From positions 1 through 44,171 of IMG/VR virus record IMGVR_UViG_3300033571_008549: 44,171 nucleotides of DNA; one strand, written 5' to 3'. The translations under genes and the position numbers were made by a program. Below the pieces are notes generated by a model, which made no database searches, had not been told where the DNA came from, and saw only the letters and a program-made list of their open reading frames with translations. The number at the start of each line of letters is the position of its first letter. Positions within the stretch are counted from its first letter, which is position 1. This document shows positions 21,043 to 33,100 of this stretch, one piece after another. The DNA is from a virus.

Positions 21043-24000
21043 TTAATTTAAATTCTCAAATGATTCATTCTTTCTAATTGCCCATATAGGAGCATAGTTT
21101 TTACCTTTAATACCAAATAATCCAGAAAGATCATTCCAAAGTTTATAATCATAAGTACCATCCTCATCTTTTTGTTGCCAATCATATGGTCCTACATCTG
21201 ATTTGTATATACCTTTTTCATCTCCTGTAATCATATACCAAAGATCCATCATAATTTTAGAATAAAGATCTAAAGTTGGGCCGGTAACAATAGTAGTACT
21301 ATTTGTAAATTCTAACCACTCATCTAATCCAATACCTGGAACAGGAATAAAAGATTCATTTTCTTTCTTAACCATGATTAACTGGTATAGTGCATGATTT
21401 GCTAACCAACCAAATGCTCCATATTGATCTTCTCTTTTTTGCATTTTTTCAAATCTGTCTTCATCACCTCTATCATACCCAAAGATCATTGTTACTGCAA
21501 TAGCAAGTAGTGCTAAGTAAACTCCTTCTGCAAGTACTTTTTTAAGTGAAGATTTTTCTTCTTTAGACATGATTTGCCAATACTTGGTACCTTGTTTTAG
21601 TGTTTGATACATTGCTTGAAATGCAGAGATATAATAACCTTTACTAGTAGTACCCATATCCCAATCATATATTTCACCACCAAAGTTTTCTTTTGATGTA
21701 TCAAACTGGAATCTATTTAAGAACATTGGTATTGCATATTTTCTATAGAAAGAAAATAATCTAAACATAAGAAACTTATCTGCTTGAGGAGAATCTTCTT
21801 GACCAATAAGACCATTTAACTTTTTACCTACACCTTGTATTTTTAATTTGAAATCATTAAATAATTTTGAGTCAGCAATTTTTAAAGTTCTTCCTTCTTC
21901 AAGAGTATCATTAGGTAATTTATTCTTTTCTTTAAGTTCTTCTGGAGACATGTTAAATTGTTTAGCAATAGACTCAAGTGTATCTCCTGCTACAACTTCA
22001 TAGTTAATAGGCATTGTTCCCCATTCAGGATTGATTCCTGGTTTTAGAACCATTTGATTATCTGAGTTTAGTTCAAATGCATCAACATACTTGATTTGTT
22101 TAACAGAACCGTCCGGCTGAATTTGATCAATTTTTTTATGATCCATCATTCCAAAGAATAACTGTAAACCTGATTCTACTTCCATTAGTCTTCTTGAGTC
22201 ATACATCCAAGTACCATCTATAAAATCTTTAACAAATGTTCTAGAACTTGATTTACCAAATTCTTGTTTTGTTTTACCTGTGATAGGATCAAATTGTTCC
22301 ATCATCTGTAAGTTTAAAGTTTTTGGTCCTTTAGTATAAATACCTTTTGATGATAACTCTATTGTTGCATTGAATGCTTTTATTCTACCTTGTGCTGCAG
22401 ATACAGCATTTAGATATTGGCCACCTGCTGTTTCTACCATTTTCTGGAATGTCATACCAAGTTTATTCTTTAATGCTGATGTTATATCCATAGCAATAAA
22501 AGATCTACTGGCTGATCCCATTAAGTTATTAGCAAGTTTAGTTACCCAAACATTTTCACTTTGAAATTCAGAATTACCTTGACCATAAAATAATCTATCA
22601 ATATAGAAACTATATGCATCTGCTCTTTGATTATCTCTTCTGAATTTGTTTTTTCCTTTTGGTATAAACACTTGTTTACCTCTAGCTTTTGATGCTTGCT
22701 TACTTACCTTATCTACTTGTTTAATAGCATTGGCCGGGTCATTAAGAATATTTTTAAGTGCTTTAGCTACCGGTTCTTCTTCAATCAAAGTTTGTTGTTC
22801 ATTTAATGAGTGAAGATATGTTGCTGTTGCAGTTAATACATCTTGAGAAACTTGATTTGTTTTAATTCTGTATAACCCTCTTACTGGAATCTCAGTTATT
22901 GGTTCTCCTTGTAAGTCAGTATCTACTAAAAGACTATCAGCATCAAAGTTAAATCTATGTTCAGCATCTGCTGCATCTTTCTTAAACACAGAAATAATAC
23001 CACCTTTTATACCTTCAAGTTTACTACCAAAGTTAGCTTTTGTTTCTCCTGATTGTAAATATTCTAGATTTCCTTTTTTTCTAAACCTTGGCATATCTAA
23101 GTATAATTTAGATTCTCTTGGTTTATCTTCTTGAATTTTTAGATATTGTTTTTTATAAGCTTCAAGTAATTTAAATCTTACACCATTTTCAGCTTTTAAT
23201 TGATAGTACTCTTCATTTGCATATTTGTTATCATATGCACTATTTGGATCTCCAGCAGCATATTCTCTTGGTAAGTATCTTCCTTTATTATCTATAATGG
23301 TACCAATGTAGTCAGACTTATCTGCATTTCTAGGGATAGTTCTATACTGATCTTTTACTCTTGTATAAGTATATTTTGAAATAGGAATTCCTGGTACTTC
23401 AATTTCTACACCTGTTGCAGGATTAATAATTTTAGTGTTTACATAAAAATCTCTATTGCCTGGTCTTGTAACTGACCATGCTTTAACTCTGTAAAATTTA
23501 GTAACTTGTTTTCCTTTCTTATCAAAGTATGATTTACTATAGTGGTTTCTATCAAACCATTCTGCAAATGCTGGGTTGGCAGCTTTTATTTGATTAATTT
23601 GTGTTGAGTTAATAAATTCATCAGCTGTCTCTGTAGTAATAGATGCTACAGCACCTAACCCAATAGTATTATCAGGAAGTAATTGTTGAATTTCAGTATC
23701 ACCTACAACATCATTAAATGTTTTAAGATAACTATCTGTAGGAGTAGTATTAGTAAGTTCACTCAGTTCACGGAATAACATTTTAAGATTAGTGAGTTCC
23801 AGACTTGATATACCAAGGTCATTCTTTACATCAAGTAACCGTTCATAATCCTCATTCTCCACTGAAGTCAAATCTTGACCTTCTTTAATCTTAGTTTCAT
23901 ACTGATTCATTCTCAGTTTCTGATCAACAGTAAGCCCAGTCTTTTTATCAAAAGACTCATTTAATTCTACAATCTTATCCTCAATAGACTTTAACAGTCT

Positions 24001-27000
24001 CATTTGGTCAATACTTAGTTCTGCACCATTCGGTTCCCCATCTTTATCCGTTACTAAAGCAACAAGAGCAGATCTTTGACGGTAATACTCACTTAATTCT
24101 CTAACTGTATCAGCTTTACTATTTTTAGAACCTATCTCTCTTAACTGTTTGTATATCTCCTGAATTCTTTGTTGATACTCTGGAGTAGTAGCAATCTTTA
24201 AGTTCTTATCAAAAAACTTTTGAAGTTCATTATTGAATTCTTTCATTTTTTCAGGATCAGACTCATCATAGGTAATACCTTGTGAAGCCAACTCAACATT
24301 TACATAGTTGTCTAAATCTCTTTGGAATTTATTAGTATCTGTAATAAACTCATTAAACCCGGCAGATTTCTTTCTGTGGTTTAATCTTACTAATACTTTT
24401 TGCAGATCATCTCCTGTTTTAAAGTTACCAAAACTATCATACACATTATAAAGTTCATCATAGTCTCTCTTTGCAATTTGAGATTCTGTTACCTCATGAA
24501 TATCATCCATTTCAGTAAAAGGTCTTTTATTGTAGATACTCATTTGATCAAGTGCCTTTTGTCTTTCTAAGAAAGCTTGTGTAGCAATATCAGCAGGAAC
24601 TACAATTTCTGATTTAGTTGATGGATCATAAACTCTGTTATCCTGGAACCAGATTCTTTGTATATCATACACTTCTTTTTTATACTTTCTATGCATGTAT
24701 TTATCATTGAACTCCCAGATATCTTTTTGAGCTTTTCTAATAGCACTAACTTCTCCAACTTCTCTAGCTTTTTCTAAAGCATCATTCAGTCTACCAACTT
24801 CACTTCTCCAGTCTTTGAATTTATCAATTAAAGAAAGTACTTCAAACTCTTCATATTCACCTTTGTCATTCCTACTAGGAATTTTATCTGTAAACATCAT
24901 AAGTTTTGCAAGTTGACCTGTATCATTAGGATTGTATCCTGCAGCTTTAAGTTCTGGCAAAATAGTACTCATGAAATCATTCCATTCTCTGTAACTTTTA
25001 TTCTCTGCATTAGACAACTTTGATTTCATATATCTTACAAATGATCCCAATGGATCATCAATATTAGAGTAAGGAGTAATCATAGCAGACATAATACCTA
25101 AGTCTCCAGCTTTACCTTCTAGCAAGTCTGTTATTTTTTCCTTAGTGATTACTTTTGCAAAGTAGTCCTGTACAGCATCTAGTAGAGCTTTAGCAAATCT
25201 GGTTTCTCTTGGTAGTTTTAAATCTTTAATGTCAAATCTTCTAATATCTTTTGTATTCTCAATTTGTTCTGCAACCTGATTAATTTCATCTTCAGTAAAA
25301 TTATCAGCTTTAAGAATATTGTTTAGTTTCTCTTTAAGTGAGTTATTAATTGACTCATTCATGAATTCAGAATTCTCAACAATAAAGTCTTTCATGAATT
25401 CTTTCTCAAGTTTTCTTCCTTCAGTTATTGTGTTTCTTACTCTTTCACCAATTGATAATAGTTTCTTATTCAAACTGTTATCCGGTTCCATCTTAAGTGT
25501 ATCTTTAACTTCATCTAAGAAAGTATTTTGTCTTTCAAGAAACTGTTGGTAATATGCAAGTTTGGCCATACCTTCATTAGTAAGATGTTCATTGGTACTT
25601 TTCATCTCATTAATAATAGTCTGGATTCTTTTAGTAAATACTTCAATTTCACTAACACTATTTATAAAGGCATTAGCTCTAATTTTAAAATCAGTTTGCT
25701 GCTCTTCAATTTGTCTTAATACTTCTTCTGGATCTAATTGAGATAAGTTTGGATCTACAGTCTGTGAAGTCTGCAAGTTATCAATTAGATTTCTAAGAAT
25801 CCTCATCCCATCTTTTCCTTGAAGTTTTTCTTTAAGTTTATATGGACTATTCTTTAGTACACCTACCTGGAACAAAGCTTCTGTATAAAATCTATTAATA
25901 GCTTCTAAGAAGTCTTTAGCATCTGTATTACTCAAGTCATTTATAAACTCATCTACATCATTTTTAAACTCAGCATAATCACTTAATTCAAACTCTAGGT
26001 TTTCAATTACAAAGTCCTCTCCAAGAAGCATGTCTGTAAGTTCTTCTAGATCAGTTGTAGATTTAAGTTTTTTTAATTCAACTCTTCTGCCCATGATTCT
26101 ATTAATGATTTGTTTAATAGCATACATTAACAAATCCATAAAAGAGTTAAACTGAGCATCATCAGAAATAATATTATCTAGTTTATTCATAGCATCTTTT
26201 TCAAGAGCTTGTACTAAACATTCTTCTTTAAATCTGTCTGACTCAGGATCTAATTCGTCATACAAGTTCATTACTACTTGTTGAATTTCTTTACCCTCTG
26301 CAGTTGATATTAGTTTAAAGTATAAATTTTCAAATAAAGTTTTATTTTCTTTTGCAATACCCTTAATTAAAGGATGTCCAAACTCATGAATCAAGTTATC
26401 TAATGAAAACTTTCCTTCAATAAAGTAAACTTTGTTATTAAGATAAAAAGAAGCAGTGTTAGGTTTAAGAGGAGTTTTTGTATTAATTAGTAAATCTTCA
26501 GCAGCTTCTCTACTAATTACTTGATATTCCATTCCAAATGCATTCTTAAACTTTTCACCTAACTTTTGAGCAATCTCAAGAGCTCTGGCTTGTTTTATTC
26601 CAGCTTCATTTTTTGGAGACATCATGTACATTTGTTCCTCAACTGTTCTTGGTTCTGGTTGAAATGTACCTAGTTGTTTTTTCTCTTCAATTGCTCTATC
26701 AATATCACTGAGTACCTTACCATTTTCAATTGCTCTTTGAAGTTTAGCTGGTGCATCCAGCATTCCCTTTCTTCTTGTAACAATCCATGTATATTGATTA
26801 GAATTACCAACTGGAAAGTATGCAGCAAGATAATTAATTGCTATCCCTTTTCTAAAGTTGTTAGTGTTTTTCTTATCAATTGCTTGATTAAGTTTTATTT
26901 GAGTCTCTGTAAAGATTTCTCTTCTTACATTTACTCCCAACTCAGATTTAATCTCTGCAACATTCATCATACCCAATTCTTTTTTAACTGAGTTTGATTT

Positions 27001-27129
27001 CATGAATACAGAATATCCAGGAAACTCTTCATTGAAATAAGTATCAACAAGGTTTTTAATTTTTATTTCACCAAACACATTGGTAAGTCTTTTAATTTCT
27101 GGATCTGAAAGATTTAAACATGATGCCAT
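21043..27129 (-). CDS. Giant virion-type protein with zincin, LysM and membrane helix
   Basis: This 2,028-residue protein probably is packaged in the virion and injected. Near the N-terminus the HExxH motif HEFGH (248-252) sits in NLIHEFGHPL, and a downstream Glu-rich segment (KEECLVQALE, about 60 residues later) could hold the third zinc ligand, giving a zincin peptidase. Residues about 400-1150 are charged and largely helical, likely coiled coil. A LysM domain follows at about 1710-1755 (YEVVAGDTLESIAKQFNMSP ... PNDTLEEGRTLKI), implying peptidoglycan binding. Near the C-terminus, GVYLALLAIAVTMIFGY (1869-1885) is a membrane helix. The gene starts one base inside the stop of the 4,449-residue gene (TAATG). 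Family assignment beyond these elements is not possible; the resemblance is to crAss-like phage internal proteins and 'polyvalent' proteins. Confidence 0.8.
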   Translation of the reverse strand: MASCLNLSDPEIKRLTNVFGEIKIKNLVDTYFNEEFPGYSVFMKSNSVKKELGMMNVAEIKSELGVNVRREIFTETQIKLNQAIDKKNTNNFRKGIAINYLAAYFPVGNSNQYTWIVTRRKGMLDAPAKLQRAIENGKVLSDIDRAIEEKKQLGTFQPEPRTVEEQMYMMSPKNEAGIKQARALEIAQKLGEKFKNAFGMEYQVISREAAEDLLINTKTPLKPNTASFYLNNKVYFIEGKFSLDNLIHEFGHPLIKGIAKENKTLFENLYFKLISTAEGKEIQQVVMNLYDELDPESDRFKEECLVQALEKDAMNKLDNIISDDAQFNSFMDLLMYAIKQIINRIMGRRVELKKLKSTTDLEELTDMLLGEDFVIENLEFELSDYAEFKNDVDEFINDLSNTDAKDFLEAINRFYTEALFQVGVLKNSPYKLKEKLQGKDGMRILRNLIDNLQTSQTVDPNLSQLDPEEVLRQIEEQQTDFKIRANAFINSVSEIEVFTKRIQTIINEMKSTNEHLTNEGMAKLAYYQQFLERQNTFLDEVKDTLKMEPDNSLNKKLLSIGERVRNTITEGRKLEKEFMKDFIVENSEFMNESINNSLKEKLNNILKADNFTEDEINQVAEQIENTKDIRRFDIKDLKLPRETRFAKALLDAVQDYFAKVITKEKITDLLEGKAGDLGIMSAMITPYSNIDDPLGSFVRYMKSKLSNAENKSYREWNDFMSTILPELKAAGYNPNDTGQLAKLMMFTDKIPSRNDKGEYEEFEVLSLIDKFKDWRSEVGRLNDALEKAREVGEVSAIRKAQKDIWEFNDKYMHRKYKKEVYDIQRIWFQDNRVYDPSTKSEIVVPADIATQAFLERQKALDQMSIYNKRPFTEMDDIHEVTESQIAKRDYDELYNVYDSFGNFKTGDDLQKVLVRLNHRKKSAGFNEFITDTNKFQRDLDNYVNVELASQGITYDESDPEKMKEFNNELQKFFDKNLKIATTPEYQQRIQEIYKQLREIGSKNSKADTVRELSEYYRQRSALVALVTDKDGEPNGAELSIDQMRLLKSIEDKIVELNESFDKKTGLTVDQKLRMNQYETKIKEGQDLTSVENEDYERLLDVKNDLGISSLELTNLKMLFRELSELTNTTPTDSYLKTFNDVVGDTEIQQLLPDNTIGLGAVASITTETADEFINSTQINQIKAANPAFAEWFDRNHYSKSYFDKKGKQVTKFYRVKAWSVTRPGNRDFYVNTKIINPATGVEIEVPGIPISKYTYTRVKDQYRTIPRNADKSDYIGTIIDNKGRYLPREYAAGDPNSAYDNKYANEEYYQLKAENGVRFKLLEAYKKQYLKIQEDKPRESKLYLDMPRFRKKGNLEYLQSGETKANFGSKLEGIKGGIISVFKKDAADAEHRFNFDADSLLVDTDLQGEPITEIPVRGLYRIKTNQVSQDVLTATATYLHSLNEQQTLIEEEPVAKALKNILNDPANAIKQVDKVSKQASKARGKQVFIPKGKNKFRRDNQRADAYSFYIDRLFYGQGNSEFQSENVWVTKLANNLMGSASRSFIAMDITSALKNKLGMTFQKMVETAGGQYLNAVSAAQGRIKAFNATIELSSKGIYTKGPKTLNLQMMEQFDPITGKTKQEFGKSSSRTFVKDFIDGTWMYDSRRLMEVESGLQLFFGMMDHKKIDQIQPDGSVKQIKYVDAFELNSDNQMVLKPGINPEWGTMPINYEVVAGDTLESIAKQFNMSPEELKEKNKLPNDTLEEGRTLKIADSKLFNDFKLKIQGVGKKLNGLIGQEDSPQADKFLMFRLFSFYRKYAIPMFLNRFQFDTSKENFGGEIYDWDMGTTSKGYYISAFQAMYQTLKQGTKYWQIMSKEEKSSLKKVLAEGVYLALLAIAVTMIFGYDRGDEDRFEKMQKREDQYGAFGWLANHALYQLIMVKKENESFIPVPGIGLDEWLEFTNSTTIVTGPTLDLYSKIMMDLWYMITGDEKGIYKSDVGPYDWQQKDEDGTYDYKLWNDLSGLFGIKGKNYAPIWAIRKNESFENLN

Positions 27130-30100
27130 TACTGTCCTAGTTTACATTTTTTATAATACTCTAATATTTCTTCAATCTTTAATTCAGGGTTCTTTAAAAT
27201 TTCACTGTTGAAGAAATTACTAAATTCTACAGTTTTTAAAATATCTGAATCAGATTGTTCAAATGTTTTTGTTTCTTCTGCTTCTACTGTTTCAGGAAAC
27301 AATTCATCTACAGTGATAATTTTGTCTTTACCTTTTGCTGTCAATGCATAAACTGTAAAGTTATCATATTTTTTTGAAAGAAGGTATTCCAAAAATGGTC
27401 TATCTGTTGAACTGTTTCCAAAAATAAATTTAGCATTCTTTGACATGTACACATCTAGTGCTTGTTTAACTGGAGCATCAAGAGGTCTATCTTTTAACGA
27501 GTAGTTTCTAGATAACATAATAACTGGACTTTGAATATTATCCAATGGAGCAACTAATCTAGCTCTACCTTTAGTTTGAGTTATTACTCCTGATTTTAAA
27601 TCCTCTGGTAGTAAGTCTTTAATTTTTTTCTGTACTACCCTAAGAGTTGTTTGGGCTGGACTAAAAGATTCTATTGATTCTACTAGAGCTCCATCAGCAA
27701 GGCCTCTCATCTTTCTATCTGCTGTAGTACCATCTTCTCCAAATACTTTTTGATACTCACCCATATCTACAAACTTATCAGATATATCTGCTTCTGTTGA
27801 TTCAACATATTCATTTGGAATATATCTGTTATAATCCCAAATATCTTTAATTCTTCCATAAGAAAGTTTAGCAGCAAATGTATTTCTCCAATCTGAAATT
27901 CTTAAAGTTATTCCAGATTTAAGTTGCATTTCTTTATATTTTGTGTTCTCTGGAGTTACTTCATCATAACTAAAAATATCAATTGCTTTAGCACCAATCT
28001 TTCCTGTGTGTGAATCAGTATTAGCAATATACTTACTAACTACTTTACCTTTAGAATCAACAATATCATAGTCAATAACTTTTCTACGAGACCCTTGAAA
28101 CTTAACATTTTCAATAGTGTATCCTTCTGGAGCTATCAACCATGTATCTGTTGCTAATCCGCCTTCTTCATCAAGTATTTCTCTTACATAAATACTATTA
28201 GGATACATACTTTCAAACACCTTTTTACCTTTAGCTCTTGTTAAGAAAGAAACCCAGTCAAGATCATGTACTTGATTTTCATTAGGTCTGTATATTGTAC
28301 CTTGTTCTGAAGCCGTTGTTGAACCAGCTAACATAAAATTTTCAGCCATCTTATCTACTATAGCAGTTGCAAAGGGGTCTGAATCTAGTGCGTCTTGAAG
28401 ATTTACAGGTACTACGGCTTTTCCTTCTGCACCTGGTTTATATTTACCGGCAGTAATTAAAGCTTTGTTTCTAGTCAATACTCCATCAACAATAACACCT
28501 ATGTTCTTATTGATTTTTTGAACTCTAACTTTGTTTATTACATTGAACAAGTAATCAATAATCAATTTGATTTTATCAATTAATGATTTTGGCATCTCTG
28601 TATTAGTTTTCTTATGCAGTTGTTCTGAGATTAGTTCTCCAATTACATTAAGAATTTCATCTTTAGATGCTGTTCTATATCTACTTTGTTTTCTTAAAGC
28701 TTCATATGTTTCAGTTACCAATGGATTATGCTGAAGCATGAAGGCAATAAACTTACCAGCAATGTTAGGAAGATCTTCACTATTGTCTTGTTGAACATAT
28801 GCTATCTTGTTAAGTATATCTGCAACAGCTAGAGTATCCATTCCTAGTTTCTCTTTGATGTCTGTGTATTCAAACTTAATACCAAAGGATGCTAAGTAGT
28901 TAACCAAAAGTTTATTTAATTCATTTTCAGTCTCAGGAACTATTCTGTTCAAAGCATTAGTACCAATTGGATCAATATCTACTTTACTAAAGTCATAAAG
29001 CTTAGCAAGATTTTTTCTTAGATATTTTTTAATCAGTTTTCTTTTAGGAGGGTTTCTTTTATTATAAACTTCTCCTCTAGCTTCCATTGCTTTTATTGCT
29101 TCATTTAATGATTCTCTAGATTGATTTAACCATGAATCTAAGTTTCTAATTACATTATAAATAATGTGAGGAGGTACTTTCAAATCATTAAGATTATCTC
29201 TTAACATATCAATATCTGCATTCTCTTCAAATTTGGTAAGTTGTGTCCAAATTACCTTGTATGCAGAAATTGCTAAACCTCTTTCACTTATTTTTTTAAT
29301 TTCATCACTGGTAACTTCTTCAATAGGTTTACCAAATAATCTCATTGAGATACCTGGATTTGATGCATACATATACTTATCCATATTTTCTCCTTTGAAA
29401 TTATAGTTAAATGTTGCATTACTCACTTGATAACCACTTCTCTTATATTTATCTGTAACATCTTTTGGTGCAAAACCAATTACATCAAATTGTTTAGAGA
29501 TATAAGGAATTGTTTCTGCAAGAAGTTCTTTACTTGATGGAGATGAACTCATATTAGAAACAAACACATTCATACGTGGTTCAAATGTTCCAAATATATA
29601 AGTGTCTTTATATTTAATTACATTACTGTTTTTAACATACCCAACAAAATTTTTGTAAGGTGTTGCAGAAGTAGCTCTTTCTTTGTTTCTTCCCATTAAG
29701 TTTACATAGTTCTGATATAGTTTCATAAGAAATGCTTCACTAGGTTCTTCACCTAATACATCAGATAATCTATTTCTAACCATTCCGGAAGGCTCAACTT
29801 CATCTATTGTAGTATCAAATTCAATAACAGTACCTACAGGAGTTTCTTTTGGTTTCTCTTGTAAATCTATTTCAAGAATTGGAACACTTAACACTTCTTC
29901 TTTAGCAAGTTTGTTTGTGTTACTTGTACTATTAAACTCTAATGGATTTTGTACATAGTTTTTAAAGTACTCTTTACCTTTAAATAAACTTTCAAATATT
30001 GTATCAAAAGTATTCAAGTTAAGATTTCTGTTTATAAAGTTTATGGATGCATTCTCAATTACAAGAAGAAACTGATCATAAGGAAGAACTTTATTTATAC

Positions 30101-33100
30101 CGTATTTACTATATCCAACACCATTCTGATAGATAGACATAATAGGAAGTATTTTAAATACCTCACTGATATAATTATTAGTTTCTACATCATCTTTATC
30201 TATAGCTTTTTGAACATTTGGATTGGCAAGATCTTCTAAATTAAGATTGTATGATTCAGCCAAATCTCCTTTTGCTAATGCTTTATTACTCAGTGTTAAA
30301 ATCTTTTCAGTTCCTCTTAAGTTAGCTTCTGACAATTGAAGTAAAACAGGATACTTATCTTTTAAATGAGGGTATTCTTGTATTACACTTTGTACAAGTT
30401 TTGTAAATGAATATCCTTCAGTTCCTACAATTGCTTTTTGATTAAAGCTATTAATTAAAGCTCTTTGATTTAAGAAAGTTCCATAATCTCTAGACTTTAA
30501 CCATCCAGTTTTTGGAGTCATTGAAACTTGAGGGAATTTATTTTTTATAAACTCTCTTTCCATTACAAATCTAAGGTAACTAGAGAAAGTATCAAACGGA
30601 TCATCCTGATCTCTAAATGGTGTAAGTCCTACATTCTTATATGACTCAGTACTTGCAGAACTATCTAAATATGTTTTATCAGTAAATTGTTTTCTAATAG
30701 CTGCTTCATTAATATAGAATGTATTGTTTTGAAATAGAATTCCATTTGTAAGTTCAGCTTTAGTATTAACCACTTCACTACCTCTATAAATTTCAGGTAT
30801 ATTTACTACTTGTCCTTGAGCATTGACCATGTTAGTCATATAGTTCTGGAAAATGTAATTAACAACTGAGTTTTTATATTCATTTATAAATTGTCTTACA
30901 CCATCCTGTCCTTTACCATACTTTTTAGTAATGCTTGAAGCATATGCAGAAATAGCATAAGTTACATAGTCATTAATCTTTTTGTTATTTCTCAGTTTGA
31001 ATAACGGCTCAAGTAAGTCAAGTACAATTTGATTATCAAAGAATGAATTTAAAATAGATTCATTTCTTAATTTATCAACTAGTGCAGGATCAATTTTTGA
31101 TAAGTCTGATAGATCTTCTAAAGCAACAGTTCTCTCAACAATTTCTTGAATTGTTTTAGATGTTTTAGTATCTGGATTAGCTTCTCTTTTTAATGCTTGA
31201 ATACCTTTAATTTGTTTTTCAATTTCAATAAAATGCAAGAACATATCTAATGATTTTAAATCAATAGGATATCCTCCAGCAAGTCTATTTCTCATGTCTT
31301 GTGAATCAAAGGTTCCTGTATTTGCAAGTGAAGCTGCAGTATAATAATTATTATTTGTTGTTAATGATGAAGCTGGTGTGTATAGATTAATATACTTTTG
31401 AAGATCTCCATCATACTGTCTTATAGCTTTAATATGATTTATACCTTTATTTCCTTTAGATAATGCATTATCAATACCCTCTTTAATTGCAGTACCTGTC
31501 ATTACTTTGCTTAACTCAACAAGCTCACCATCTTTTTTAATCAAATATTTTAATTGATATTTTTGAGTGTCAATTAAATCATCTGCAGTGTTTTTGATAT
31601 TAACTACATTAACTGCATTATAGATTGGTTGAGAAATTTCACTATTTACCAGTTTACTTATTGCAAGATTAGATGCTTCATATTTAATGTATGATTCAGC
31701 TTGAGGTGCTTGACCACTTAATTTACCATATACACTTCCTAAGATTTTTTGTTGTTTAACATATTCTCTTACCAAAGGTTGTGATACAAAATTGATTGCT
31801 TCATTTTTTGGAACACCAGCCTTAATCAAATAAGTCAATACAGGAATAACTTGTGTGTTTCCTTGAATAAAGAATACCCATGCATCTTTCTCAACATCCA
31901 CAAGACCATTCATCATTTGAGAGTATAGATCACTAACAGCATCCCCTTCAGCATTTAGAACATTTGATAATGATATGTTACCTTGTGGAGTTGTGTTATG
32001 ATTAAGTCTTAATCTCATATCCATGTTCTTCCCGTACTTATCCTCTACATATCTTTGTCTTCCTTCATCAAAGTAAACAGGTTTATATGTTAGAGGCATC
32101 TTAGCACCTAATGCATTAAATACCGGGCTTAATGAGTTCTCAATTGCTACAATACCTAAACCAGCTTTACCAACCATGTTTACATCATGTTTGTGCAAGT
32201 TGTACCCTACTTCAAGAACTCTTGTTGGACTAATTACTTTTTTAGCTTTACCTTTTTTATCAGTAATAAATCTATCACCTTCCTCATGTTCATTCTCAAA
32301 CTTATTATAGTCTACTACATCTGACTCAAGATCATCAGCAATGTCTTTTAATAAATAAGTTCCATTTGGTCTAACCAGGTTAGCATAGTTTTCAGGAAGT
32401 TCAAGAATACTTCTAATTGAAGTAATAAGATTGTTCTCTAATACCTTTTTTCGTTCTTCAATCAATCTTAATATCTGTTCTCTCTTCTTTGGATCATCAG
32501 ATTTTTTAATATTGTCAATTAAAGTTTTAAGACTTTTGTTTGTAAACTTAGTGTCATTTATTCTAAACTCACCATTCTCATTAATGCTTGGCATAAATGT
32601 GGTTAATTTATCAACGTCAAAGTCAGCTCCAGATTTTGCAACAATCTCAGATGGTGGTATAATAATATTACCTGCTGCAGGATTTAAGAAATGGTGTACT
32701 TCCATAAACTCCATTGAGTTTAATCCTTGTACTGGTATTCTAACTGCAGTTAATGTTACAGATTTTCTATTATTTCCTGTATTCAACCAATCCTCATCTT
32801 TAATAGCTTCATTAAGTCTATCTAAACTTGCATCAAAGTTCAATGAACCATCTTCATTTAAAACCTCAATAAGATTATTATCTGGATGTTTTACTTTAAA
32901 TAAGTTTTGGAAATCACCTTGAAGAGCAATAGCAACTTTCATTGCGGATGTATTACCTTCTTCATTATTGTAGAAAGGTAAGTTATTAGAACCTAAGTAT
33001 TTTCTTACTTCTTCATCTGTGGCACCTGTAAACTTAGAACCTTGATTCCAAAGTTTATTAGACATACCACTAGATACTTGTACTAATGCTTCACCTTTTA

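Noticed and set aside
32431-32922. A 163-residue + strand frame inside the RNA polymerase gene
   Set aside because: It is antisense to the catalytic region (DFDVD), whose coding is certain from its motifs; Ser/Phe/Ile-rich product without a recognisable pattern.
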